Shown piece after piece: positions 7,672-16,245 of a stretch of DNA of 38,935 nucleotides (position 1 is its first letter; the number at the start of each line of letters is the position of its first letter). Where the stretch lies: contig JAUVEN010000013.1 of the NCBI GenBank assembly GCA_030594815.1, positions 1 through 38,935 on the forward strand. Direction: 5' to 3'. This DNA comes from Gammaproteobacteria bacterium (GTDB lineage Bacteria > Pseudomonadota > Gammaproteobacteria > UBA6429 > Thiohalophilaceae). The notes under the pieces are model-generated. The model was given only the letters and a program-made list of their open reading frames with translations, ran no database searches and was not told where the DNA came from. Position numbers and translations under genes: made by a program.

Positions 7672-8556
7672 ATGCCTGAACTAAACATTATTGATACAAC
7701 AAATAAACTTCCATTTCTTTCTGATGCCGGTTTAAGCCCGACCTTTTCAGTGATGGCAATGGATGAATACGGCACACTCCAGGAAAAACATATTGCCGGA
7801 GAGAGACCGTTAACCATTTATGTTAACAAAAAAGAAATTGTTACTTTAATGACCTTAGGTACTCAACCAGAAGCATTAGTATTAGGTTACTTACGTAATC
7901 AAGGCTTCATTTCAAAAATTGATGAAATAAAGTCTGTACAGGTTGACTGGGAGACTGAATCGGCAGCGATAGTTACACACTCATCATATGACTGGGATGA
8001 TAAGTTAAGTCAACGCACAGTAACATCGGGATGTGGCCAAGGCACAGTATTTGGCAACATGATGGAGCAGTTAGATGATATTAGCATTCAAAAATTTAAC
8101 GCAAAACAATCTACCCTTTATGCGCTACTCGCTAATATTAGTAAAGAGAATGAAGTCTATAAACGTGCCGGTGGCGTACATGGTTGCGCCTTATGTGAAA
8201 ACGATGAACAGTTGATATTTGTTGAAGATGTTGGTCGCCATAATGCCGTCGACACTATCTCCGGGCTTATGTGGTTGAATAATATATCTGGTATAGATAA
8301 AACGTTTTATACCACAGGAAGATTAACTTCTGAGATGGTAATTAAAGTCGCACAAATGAATATTTCTGTACTTCTATCTCGTTCCGGAATAACCCAAATG
8401 GGATTGTCTATTGCACAACAACTGGAGATAACTCTCATTGCTCGTGCGAAAGGAAAACATTTTCTGATTTTTAATGGTGCAGATAATATTACTCTGGATG
8501 TACCTCCGCCACTTAACCGCAGTCATAAAACATCAGCAAACATAAAACAATCATGA
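7672..8556 (+). CDS. fdhD: Formate dehydrogenase accessory sulfurtransferase
   Basis: Transfers sulfur to the bis-MGD cofactor of formate dehydrogenase, which needs it for activity. The loop cysteine sits in TSGCGQGTVF (Cys121). The second cysteine of the E. coli CxxC (position 124) is Gly here. Later come GGVHGCALC, the family block EDVGRHNAVD, GRLTSEMVIKVAQM and SRSGITQMGLSIAQQL. The 294-residue length is normal. It lies 1 base after moaA and overlaps the next gene by 4 bases (ATGA), so all three are translationally coupled. Identification is secure; the loss of one loop cysteine is a family variant worth noting. Confidence 0.93.
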   Translation: MPELNIIDTTNKLPFLSDAGLSPTFSVMAMDEYGTLQEKHIAGERPLTIYVNKKEIVTLMTLGTQPEALVLGYLRNQGFISKIDEIKSVQVDWETESAAIVTHSSYDWDDKLSQRTVTSGCGQGTVFGNMMEQLDDISIQKFNAKQSTLYALLANISKENEVYKRAGGVHGCALCENDEQLIFVEDVGRHNAVDTISGLMWLNNISGIDKTFYTTGRLTSEMVIKVAQMNISVLLSRSGITQMGLSIAQQLEITLIARAKGKHFLIFNGADNITLDVPPPLNRSHKTSANIKQS

Positions 8557-9497
8557 GCAATCTTAATTCTATTGATTCCTCTTTAGAGGATAAAGAAAAT
8601 GAACCACGTTTCATGAATGTGAAACAAGTGTCTGAATATTTACAACTCAATGAAAAAAAAATATATGCCCTGGTCAGTGAAGGAAAAATTCCAGGGACTA
8701 AAATTACAGGCAAGTGGATGTTTCCTCGTGCCTTAATTGACAACTGGATTATTGAATCGAGTCATGGTGGTTTATTAACAGATCGGTTAATTGTTGCAGG
8801 CAGTGATGATGCAGTGATGCAACGTGTGATCATGCAAATCGCCCATAATATTCAATCAAAAGCACTGGTGAGTTACACCTGTACTGGAACACGCTTAGGG
8901 CTTTCTCTGCTGTCCCACCATAAGGTGGATGTTTGCGCCATGCATTGGGGACCTTACTCGGAAAGCCATTTGCGTCACCCGGCACTATTACATCAATACC
9001 CTCAACACCATAATTGGGTATTGGTCAGATTATTTAAAAGAGAACAAGGATTATTGATAAACAAAAAACTTTTATCGACTATAAATAATGTAGATTTGAA
9101 ATCTATACTTGAAACTGATCTTAAGTGGTGTAAGCGCCAGGATGGTGCAGGCTCACAACGTTTCCTGCAAGAAACACTACAGCATTTTGGAATTGAAGAT
9201 AAAAGCCTTAATATATGCTGTACTGCTTTATCCGAACGTGACGCAGCATCCAGAATAGCGATGAATCAAGCTGATGTTGCCCCGGGGACAAGAAGTATTG
9301 CGACTGAATATTCTCTAGGATTTATTCCTATAGGTTGGGAAGCGTTTGATCTGGCACTTTACCGCGGTGTTTATTTTCGCACTCTGTTTCAGAATTTACT
9401 TGAAGAAATAAAATCTGAAAGCTGTAGAAGCCTTGCCAAACAATTAGGGGGCTATGATTTTAGTGAGACGGGTAAACTAACATGGTCTGCTGAATAG
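8553..9497 (+). CDS. HTH (excisionase/MerR-like) regulator fused to periplasmic-binding-like domain
   Basis: A probable one-component transcription factor, 314 residues. Residues about 20-68 form an excisionase-type winged helix (MNVKQVSEYLQLNEKKIYAL, then GKIPGTKITGKWMF). The remainder resembles the PBP-like domain that binds small ligands in molybdate/tungstate-type regulators (TGTRLGLSLLSHHKVDVCAMHWGP, and DGAGSQRFLQETLQHFGIED). There is no signal peptide, so the binding domain is cytoplasmic. It overlaps fdhD by 4 bases and ends the moaA operon. The likely role is sensing oxyanion or cofactor status to tune cofactor or FDH genes; the ligand and targets are unknown. Confidence 0.78.
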   Translation: MSNLNSIDSSLEDKENEPRFMNVKQVSEYLQLNEKKIYALVSEGKIPGTKITGKWMFPRALIDNWIIESSHGGLLTDRLIVAGSDDAVMQRVIMQIAHNIQSKALVSYTCTGTRLGLSLLSHHKVDVCAMHWGPYSESHLRHPALLHQYPQHHNWVLVRLFKREQGLLINKKLLSTINNVDLKSILETDLKWCKRQDGAGSQRFLQETLQHFGIEDKSLNICCTALSERDAASRIAMNQADVAPGTRSIATEYSLGFIPIGWEAFDLALYRGVYFRTLFQNLLEEIKSESCRSLAKQLGGYDFSETGKLTWSAE

Positions 9498-9548
9498 TCA
9501 GAAAGCACTTACTCTGTTGTTATTTTATTCTCTCGCAGGTACTTTCCA

Positions 9549-11600
9549 TCATTGCAATTTACCAATGTCAGAAATTTTCGGGTTGGCCAACAAGGCAATA
9601 CTAAAGCACGTTCCACCCGTTAGATTGTTCTCAACACTTATCGTTCCACCATAACGTTGCACCAGGCCAAAACTCACTGACAATCCTAAACCTGTACCTT
9701 CTTTCTTTGTTGTGTAAAATGGATCAAATACACGATTCAATTTATCTTCATCAATACCAGGGCCATTATCGCTCACTTTTATCATGACTCCATTATTATC
9801 CGAATCATATGTTTCAATATTTAGTTGAACAGACTCACTGGTGTATGACTGAACAGCATTAATAAACAAATTAATTAAAATCTGTTGTAACTCTTGTTTT
9901 TGAATATGTATTTTAATAGTCGCATTGAGGTTTAGTATTACATCAACATGATGTGCTTTAATTTCATACTTAACCAACAGCAAAGTATGTTCAATAACTT
10001 CATTAACATTAACACTAGCAATATATTCATCAGCTTCAGCAGTACGTGAATACTGCAACAAATTCTCAATAATATTTCTAATACGATAAACTTGCTCAAT
10101 AATTAATTCACTCTCCACTTGAACCGGATTCATTTTGTCACCCATTTCTGCAAGAATTACCTCCATGTTGCCAAGAATAACGGCAGTCGGATTATTGATC
10201 TCGTGTGCAATGCCGGCAGTTAATTCACCTAATGATGCAAGTTTTTCAGCTAAAACTAATTGCTTGCGAGTTTCATTCAACAAGTTAATATTATTTTTTA
10301 AATCTTCATTTTTAGTTTGTAATTCAAGCGTTCGTTCTTCTACTTTTTGCTCTAATAATTCTGCCCCGCGTATGATTTGTGAATTTCGTTCTTGCAACTG
10401 ATCAAGCATGGAATCAAATTGACGAGCTAGTTCGCCAATTTCATCATTGGTATCTACATTGCCTATACGTAATTGCTCACCGGCATATGTTCCACGTACA
10501 ACCGAAGTCATTTGTTCAATGGGTTTAAAAATTGCTTTTGCGCCTCGAATCGCAAACCAACTTGATAACAGCATAACAAAAATAAAAAACACAAATAAAA
10601 TCAGCAAGGCATTACGTAATATTTGACTAAAGGGGGTTTCAAGAAAACCAACATAGAGGATGCCAATGCGCTCACCACCGACATCATAAATTGGTTCATA
10701 GGCTGAGATGTACCAGTCATTTACTACAAAAGCACTATCTATCCATGTTTCACCTTGTTCGAGCACTTTAGTGCGTACTTCCATCGATACCCGCGTTCCT
10801 AAGGCTCTTTCGCCGGTTTCATCCTGAACATTTGTGGTGATCCGTACATCATCAATAAATACCGTTACTGTACCGATACTACCTTCAATCAAACTTCCCG
10901 GGCCATATACAAGGTCACGAATACGATCAACAAAGTTAAAATTTCTATTTAATAATACGCCACCATCCAATAGCGCAACGATTTTATTCGTTGCTCCACG
11001 TATTGGATAAACCATACGTAACATCATGCCACGATCTTCAACACGACGAAGTATGGGTTTAGCACGAGGCGTATCAACCAGGGATAATCTTAATAAGGTT
11101 CGCTCAATATCTTTTTCTCGTTCTAAATCCTGTTGAGAAAATATTTCAACACCGCTCACCGCGTTTGCTATTTTTGCCTGGTTAAATAACACGCTATGTT
11201 TACTGCGCGTAAAACCCGAGTGCGGAGGTTCATATAACCAATTACCTTTTAAATCTAACAAATGGAGATAATCAAAGTGGCCTTCTTCTTTTAATATATC
11301 AATTTCAAGTTTAAGCGCATCATAATCTTTAGCATATAAACTGTTTCGCAGTGTGTAAGATTCACCTAACCGCCCAAGTTTGGCCAAATAATTTTTTTGC
11401 TGTTGGTAAAAAGCCTCATGGGTAACAGATAAATCTGTACTGACTTTCATAAATAATTGATCGTAACTAAAATTATTACTCCAATATGCTGCCATACTTA
11501 AAATGATAGGCATAACAATAAAAACGGGTAATAAAACCAGTAACAATAATTTATAACGGAGGTTTTTTTTGATGCGTAAAATGACGTTTTGCAAAATCAT
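9549..11600 (-). CDS. Cache-type sensor histidine kinase, partner of the NtrC-type regulator
   Basis: A membrane sensor, 683 residues. TM1 is about residues 17-37, followed by a large extracytoplasmic Cache-like domain to about 320, TM2 about 331-352, HAMP about 350-405 and a coiled coil. The phosphoacceptor His466 lies in ELTAGIAHEINNP, followed by the ATPase (N box LINLFINAVQSY, DNGPGI, GTGLGLSVSFGLV). The catalytic half resembles NtrB/DctB-type kinases. It lies 34 bases downstream of the response regulator in the same transcription unit. The position between formate dehydrogenase, pterin and tungstate genes suggests it senses formate or a related small carboxylate, or metal status; this is inference. 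No strong ribosome site precedes the ATG. Confidence 0.88.
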   Translation of the reverse strand: MILQNVILRIKKNLRYKLLLLVLLPVFIVMPIILSMAAYWSNNFSYDQLFMKVSTDLSVTHEAFYQQQKNYLAKLGRLGESYTLRNSLYAKDYDALKLEIDILKEEGHFDYLHLLDLKGNWLYEPPHSGFTRSKHSVLFNQAKIANAVSGVEIFSQQDLEREKDIERTLLRLSLVDTPRAKPILRRVEDRGMMLRMVYPIRGATNKIVALLDGGVLLNRNFNFVDRIRDLVYGPGSLIEGSIGTVTVFIDDVRITTNVQDETGERALGTRVSMEVRTKVLEQGETWIDSAFVVNDWYISAYEPIYDVGGERIGILYVGFLETPFSQILRNALLILFVFFIFVMLLSSWFAIRGAKAIFKPIEQMTSVVRGTYAGEQLRIGNVDTNDEIGELARQFDSMLDQLQERNSQIIRGAELLEQKVEERTLELQTKNEDLKNNINLLNETRKQLVLAEKLASLGELTAGIAHEINNPTAVILGNMEVILAEMGDKMNPVQVESELIIEQVYRIRNIIENLLQYSRTAEADEYIASVNVNEVIEHTLLLVKYEIKAHHVDVILNLNATIKIHIQKQELQQILINLFINAVQSYTSESVQLNIETYDSDNNGVMIKVSDNGPGIDEDKLNRVFDPFYTTKKEGTGLGLSVSFGLVQRYGGTISVENNLTGGTCFSIALLANPKISDIGKLQ

Positions 11601-11634
11601 AATTGTATGTTGTCATTCACATTACAATTAAGAA

Positions 11635-13056
11635 TCAGGGATTAACAAAAGAATGTAAATTCCATGCTTGAAATTTTCGTTCTAATGTTTTTCGAGATAC
11701 TCCTAAACGCCTGGCGGCTTCAGATTTATTGCCGTCAACTGCTTTGAGCACACTCTGCATGTGATGCTTCTCAACATCCTGCATCGACCAATTACCGGGA
11801 TATTCAGTACCTGATGTTTTTTTGTTAGTGTTTGAATTTTTATGTATACAGTCGATCGGTGTTTTTCCCAGCAGCAGAGAACGTTCTATAATATTTTTTA
11901 ATTCGCGAATATTACCAGGCCAGCTATAAGACTGTAGCCCAATAAGATCCTGATGATTAAACGGAATAGCTTCTACTCCCAATTGTGCTGAAAGCGTTTC
12001 TGAAAAATATCTTGCCAATAGAGGAATATCCTCTTTACGTTCTGATAAAGAAGGCATGCGTATTGATACTACATTTAAACGATAAAAAAGATCTTCCCTA
12101 AAATTTCCTTTTTCAACTTCATTTTCCAAATCTCGATTAGTTGCAGCAATAATCCGTACATCAACAGAAATTTCACGCTCAGAACCCACCGGACGAATCG
12201 CGCGTTCTTCAAGTACCCGTAATAATTTTGCCTGCATCGCTAAAGGCATTTCACCAATTTCATCCAGAAACAAAGTACCGCCGCTTGCATAATTAAACAA
12301 ACCTTGTCTTGCCTGGTGCGCACCGGTAAAGGCACCCTTAACGTGGCCAAACAATTCGCTTTCCAGTAATTCAGGTGATATAGAACCACAATTGATAGGA
12401 ACAAAAGCCCCCTTCCTTGTGCTAAACTCATGTAGCGCACGCGCTGCCAGTTCTTTACCTGTTCCGGATTGGCCTTCGATTAATAAAGTCGTTGGTGTTG
12501 GCGCGACCCTTTTTATAATACTACAGACGTCCTTGATGGAGTCGCTCGTTCCGATCATTCCATCCATTTCATAATATTGTTCCAGCTGTCTCTGTAAAAC
12601 AAAGTTATCGCGGGTTAAACGCTGTTTTTCCATGCAATTTTTAACTGACGATAACATTTGTTCAACCCGGAAAGGTTTTAAGATAAAATCTGCTGCACCA
12701 GCACGTAATGCTTGAATAGCTGTATCCATATCAGCAAATGCGGTCATAAAGATAACATCTGTTTGAATACCATTGCCTCTTAATTCCTGAATCCATTCCA
12801 CACCTGATTTTCCAGGTAATCGAATGTCCATAATAATCAAATCAAAATGACAACGTTGTCTTAATGCTTCAGCAGACTCAATACTGTCTGCGGTCTCAAT
12901 CAGTCCACATTCTCGAACAAGGCTTTTTTGTAAAAAATTTCGCATGCCCAATTCATCGTCCACAATTAAAATCGAGGAACCAGAATATTTAGATGTTATT
13001 GGGAGCTCCACAAGCTCATCGGGAGATTCACTATTTTTTTTGGCTGTACCAGGCAT
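11635..13056 (-). CDS. NtrC-family sigma-54-dependent response regulator
   Basis: Activates sigma-54 promoters when phosphorylated by the kinase encoded downstream. The receiver domain (residues about 28-145) has acidic DDE at 33-35, phosphoacceptor Asp77 (IIMDIRLPG) and Lys in LKPF. The AAA+ domain has Walker A GQSGTGKE, the sigma-54 contact loop GAFTGA and Walker B TLFLDEIGEMP. The C-terminal Fis-type helix-turn-helix is VDGNKSEAARRLGVSRKTLE. At 473 residues it is a complete NtrC/DctD architecture. The ATG at 13056 has GGGG upstream. Four sigma-54 promoters in this window serve the surrounding operons, which makes this protein their prime candidate activator. Confidence 0.92.
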   Translation of the reverse strand: MPGTAKKNSESPDELVELPITSKYSGSSILIVDDELGMRNFLQKSLVRECGLIETADSIESAEALRQRCHFDLIIMDIRLPGKSGVEWIQELRGNGIQTDVIFMTAFADMDTAIQALRAGAADFILKPFRVEQMLSSVKNCMEKQRLTRDNFVLQRQLEQYYEMDGMIGTSDSIKDVCSIIKRVAPTPTTLLIEGQSGTGKELAARALHEFSTRKGAFVPINCGSISPELLESELFGHVKGAFTGAHQARQGLFNYASGGTLFLDEIGEMPLAMQAKLLRVLEERAIRPVGSEREISVDVRIIAATNRDLENEVEKGNFREDLFYRLNVVSIRMPSLSERKEDIPLLARYFSETLSAQLGVEAIPFNHQDLIGLQSYSWPGNIRELKNIIERSLLLGKTPIDCIHKNSNTNKKTSGTEYPGNWSMQDVEKHHMQSVLKAVDGNKSEAARRLGVSRKTLERKFQAWNLHSFVNP

Positions 13057-13190
13057 TCATCGACCCCACTTGTGTATTTTAATTTTTAATCACAATTTCA
13101 GGAAAATTATCATAATCCGTAAATAATAACATTTCACCTGTTTTAGGAAAAATAAAACAAATATTCACCAGTACGCCAATTCTCCTGTAT

Positions 13191-13227
13191 CAATATGACC
13201 CAGATTTCGCAGTTATGCGTCATATTG
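13191..13227. promoter_or_regulatory. Inverted repeat, probable enhancer site upstream of tupA
   Basis: CAATATGAC (13191-13199) and its exact inverse GTCATATTG (13219-13227) are 28 bp centre to centre. With flanks they read GGGTCATATTG and GCGTCATATTGTC, matching the GTCA-N3-TG(T)C motif upstream of moaA and fdh. The pair is 93-121 bp upstream of the tupA -24 box, and also lies upstream of the divergent regulator gene, so autoregulation is possible. The rest of the 314-base gap (13057-13370) is AT-rich with nothing else recognised. Confidence 0.62.
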
Positions 13228-13314
13228 TCTGCCAAACTTATTGGCAAAATATTTCACATCCTGAAAAACCGCTCAAATACCACAAATATATTTGTGACTT
13301 AGCTCGATAGCGCA

Positions 13315-13330
13315 TGGCATAAGACTTGCT
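13315..13330 (+). promoter_or_regulatory. Sigma-54 (-24/-12) promoter for tupABC-mobAB-moeA
   Basis: TGGCAT-AAGAC-TTGCT, the best match in the window to TGGCAC-N5-TTGCW. The transcription start would be near 13342, about 29 bases before the tupA ATG at 13371. Confidence 0.78.
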
Positions 13331-13370
13331 AATTTATTGATACAAATAAAATACGAAACATCAAATAATT

Positions 13371-14192
13371 ATGAAAAAAATACACATTATATTATCCACA
13401 GTTTTACTATTTGCCAGTGCAAACATACACGCAGATATATTAAGACTCGCAACCACCACCAGTACAGAAAACTCCGGATTATTAAAGGTATTAATTCCTG
13501 TTTTTGAACAAAGAAGTGGCCATAAAGTTCATATTATCGCGGTTGGAACAGGCAAAGCCTTGCGTATGGGTGAAGCCGGTGACGCTGATGTTTTATTAGT
13601 TCATTCACGTCAGGCTGAAGATAAATTTATTGCTGATGGACACGGTATTAATCATCGCAGCATTATGTATAACGATTTTGTTATTGTTGGACCTGAAGAA
13701 GATCCTGCCGGTATTCACGGTGAACACAATAGTGTTACTGCGTTAAAAAAAATATCACTGAGTAACAGTTTATTTATTTCCAGAGGTGATAATTCCGGCA
13801 CGCATAAAAAAGAATTAGCCTTATGGAAAATTGCTAAATTAAATCCTAAAGGAAACTGGTATCGTGAAGCAGGCCAGGGAATGGGTAAAGTTTTACAAAT
13901 AAGTAATGAATTATCTGCTTACACCTTAACAGACAGAGGTACATGGTTATCATCTATGGCAACCTCATCTTTGAAAATTTTGGTTGAAGGCGATAAACGT
14001 TTATTTAATCCTTATGGCATCATGGCTGTGAACCCGGACAAATACCACGACATTAATTATATCGCTGCGATGTCTTTTATTGCATGGTTGACCTCCCCTA
14101 CTGCGCAACAACAAATTGCTGATTATCGAATTAATAATAAAGTTTTGTTCACTCCCATGGCGATTGAAAATAGACAACTAAGTAAGCGATAA
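13371..14192 (+). CDS. tupA: Tungstate ABC transporter substrate-binding protein
   Basis: A periplasmic oxyanion receptor for high-affinity tungstate uptake. The signal peptide is about residues 1-21 (hydrophobic IILSTVLLFASANIHA). The mature protein opens with LRLATTTSTENSG, the TTTS motif of TupA-type proteins, and later has SRGDNSGTHKKE, the second ligand loop. Length 273 residues, as for TupA. It overlaps tupB by one base and leads an operon of transporter plus cofactor genes. Specificity for tungstate rather than molybdate is inferred from the TTTS motif and family; it is not a ModA-type sequence. The ribosome site is weak. Confidence 0.9.
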   Translation: MKKIHIILSTVLLFASANIHADILRLATTTSTENSGLLKVLIPVFEQRSGHKVHIIAVGTGKALRMGEAGDADVLLVHSRQAEDKFIADGHGINHRSIMYNDFVIVGPEEDPAGIHGEHNSVTALKKISLSNSLFISRGDNSGTHKKELALWKIAKLNPKGNWYREAGQGMGKVLQISNELSAYTLTDRGTWLSSMATSSLKILVEGDKRLFNPYGIMAVNPDKYHDINYIAAMSFIAWLTSPTAQQQIADYRINNKVLFTPMAIENRQLSKR

Positions 14193-14890
14193 TGGATAGT
14201 ATCAGTACCGCTTCTCTTCATGCTGTTTACCTTTTATTTTCCGGGGATAAAGAATTATGGAATATAATTTCTATCTCCTTTAGCGTTTCACTGCGTGCCA
14301 TTTTGTTTGCTGCACCTTTAGCCGTACTAATAGCTTTTGCCATGGCTTATCATCGTTTTTTTGGCCGTCGTGTACTTATCTATGTATTCAATACTTTATT
14401 ATCCGTGCCAGCAGTTATTATTGGCTTAACGTTGTATATAATATTTTCACGCAATGGCCCACTCGGTGATCTAAAATTACTATTCACTCAAGATGCCATG
14501 ATTATTGGACAGTTCATACTTTGCATGCCACTGATACTTATTATGAGTCATACCACGTTTCAATCATCTGATCGTCGCATATGGGAAACAGCACGCACAT
14601 TAGGTGCAACACGTATTCAAGCAATGCTCACGGTCATGTATGAAATACGATTTGGATTGCTAGCGGCTTTAATAGCCGGCTTTGGCCGTATTATTGCTGA
14701 GGTAGGTTGTTCAATGATGATTGGTGGCAACATCCTTCACTACACTCGAAATATTCCTACTGCTATTGCACTGGAAACAAGTAAGGGCGACTTTTCTCAA
14801 GGAATAGCGTTAGGCATCGTGTTACTTGTTATGGCAATGGTTTTAAATTTATCGCTTAGCCTGTTACAAGGACGAGGAGAAGTGGTTTGA
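14192..14890 (+). CDS. tupB: Tungstate ABC transporter permease
   Basis: The inner-membrane channel of the tungstate importer, 232 residues with about five or six hydrophobic segments. These include VSLRAILFAAPLAVLIAFAM, LLSVPAVIIGLTLYIIF and a final AMVLNLSLSLL. The EAA-loop that docks onto the ATPase reads WETARTLGATRIQAMLTVMY. It overlaps tupA by 1 base and tupC by 4 bases, showing translational coupling. Confidence 0.9.
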   Translation: MDSISTASLHAVYLLFSGDKELWNIISISFSVSLRAILFAAPLAVLIAFAMAYHRFFGRRVLIYVFNTLLSVPAVIIGLTLYIIFSRNGPLGDLKLLFTQDAMIIGQFILCMPLILIMSHTTFQSSDRRIWETARTLGATRIQAMLTVMYEIRFGLLAALIAGFGRIIAEVGCSMMIGGNILHYTRNIPTAIALETSKGDFSQGIALGIVLLVMAMVLNLSLSLLQGRGEVV

Positions 14891-15609
14891 CAACATTCAA
14901 TATTACATTCAAAGACTTAAACAAAAGCTTTAATCAACATTTATTATTTAATATTCCTGAGCTCACTATTGAGTCAGGAAGATGTTGTTTACTCAGCGGA
15001 ATCAATGGCAGCGGGAAATCTACATTACTTAAAATAATGGCCGGTTTAGAAACTCCCAATAATGCTGAAATTTATTATAAAAATATAAAGCTGGACTGGA
15101 AATCTGCCTGCAAACAAATTCATAAAAAGATTATTTATTTACATCAAACACCCTTAATGTTTGATGCCAGCGTCGCAGACAACATTAAATATGGCATGCG
15201 CAAACAAGGCTATTCGAGAAATAAAATCCAGGAAAGTGTAAAAATGGCATTACAGTGGGCTGATCTTGAACACCTTAAAGACAATAATGCACGCTTATTA
15301 TCAGGTGGTGAAAAACAACGTGTTGCTCTCGCCCGTGCTTATGTATTATCTCCTGAAATATTATTATTCGATGAGGCTTTTTCTAATCTTGACACGCAAG
15401 GTAGAACACGTATTTTTGAGCAAATTTGTAAACTCAAAGATGAAGGTGTTGGCATTATACTTACCAGTCATGAATTAGCACACAATACATCTTTAACTGA
15501 ACATCACATGCATCTTGAAAATACACATTTAAAAATATTTAGCAAAGAAAATAATATAGAACACTTTAACAACATTAAAACCCCTGAATTAATACTGGTT
15601 AATGCTTAA
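14887..15609 (+). CDS. tupC: Tungstate ABC transporter ATP-binding protein
   Basis: Cytoplasmic ATPase powering tungstate uptake, 240 residues. It has Walker A GINGSGKST, Q-loop LHQTP, signature LLSGGEKQRVALARA, Walker B ILLFDEAFSNLD and switch His in LTSHE. The start is TTG at 14887, overlapping the tupB stop; AGGACGAGGAG lies just upstream and no ATG is better placed. The extra C-terminal 35 residues lack the molybdate-binding TOBE/MOP domain found in ModC, which agrees with the Tup assignment. It is followed 6 bases later by mobA. Confidence 0.9.
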   Translation: MTTFNITFKDLNKSFNQHLLFNIPELTIESGRCCLLSGINGSGKSTLLKIMAGLETPNNAEIYYKNIKLDWKSACKQIHKKIIYLHQTPLMFDASVADNIKYGMRKQGYSRNKIQESVKMALQWADLEHLKDNNARLLSGGEKQRVALARAYVLSPEILLFDEAFSNLDTQGRTRIFEQICKLKDEGVGIILTSHELAHNTSLTEHHMHLENTHLKIFSKENNIEHFNNIKTPELILVNA

Positions 15610-15615
15610 TAATTT

Positions 15616-16245
15616 ATGACTGATAAAAAAGAACCCAACACTAATGATATTACCGGCGTTATATTAGCTGGCGGCCGAGCCAAACGCATGCAAGGTCAGG
15701 ATAAAGGACTGCTCAAGGTTAACGGTCAGGCAATGATAGAGCTAACCCTTGAACGGTTATCTCCGCAGGTAAACACCTTAATCATTAATGCCAATCGAAA
15801 TGTAGAACAATATAAAAAATTTAATCATCCTGTTATTAGTGATGATAATTCAACGGATTTTCATGGCCCTTTGGCAGGAATGTTGAGTGCATTAAAAATA
15901 AGTACCACGCAATATATCCTGTCAACACCTTGCGATAGCCCATTTATTCCTGCCGACTTATCAATACGATTACTTTCGACTTTAATAGATGCGGATGCTG
16001 ATATAAGTGTGGTGCATGATGGTAACCGAATGCAACCCGTGTTTGCACTTATAAAAAAAGAACTGCGTGACAGCTTACAAAAATTTCTTGATAATGGAGA
16101 TAGAAAAATTGATCTTTGGTATCAGCAACACCATACCGTACTTGCAGACTTCTCTGATCATAATGACATTTCTTTGAATATCAACACACCTGTTGAACTA
16201 CAGGAACTTGAAAAAAAATTATCTGAGTATAAAAAAGTATGTTAA
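15616..16245 (+). CDS. mobA: Molybdenum cofactor guanylyltransferase
   Basis: Attaches GMP to molybdopterin to form the MGD cofactor needed by DMSO-reductase-family enzymes such as formate dehydrogenase. The nucleotide-binding signature GVILAGGRAKRMQGQDKGLL lies at about residues 14-33. STPCDSPFIPADL carries the metal-binding Asp, and DGNRMQPVFALI follows. Length 209 residues. The 3' end overlaps mobB by 7 bases. Its place in the tup operon ties cofactor maturation to metal uptake. Confidence 0.93.
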   Translation: MTDKKEPNTNDITGVILAGGRAKRMQGQDKGLLKVNGQAMIELTLERLSPQVNTLIINANRNVEQYKKFNHPVISDDNSTDFHGPLAGMLSALKISTTQYILSTPCDSPFIPADLSIRLLSTLIDADADISVVHDGNRMQPVFALIKKELRDSLQKFLDNGDRKIDLWYQQHHTVLADFSDHNDISLNINTPVELQELEKKLSEYKKVC

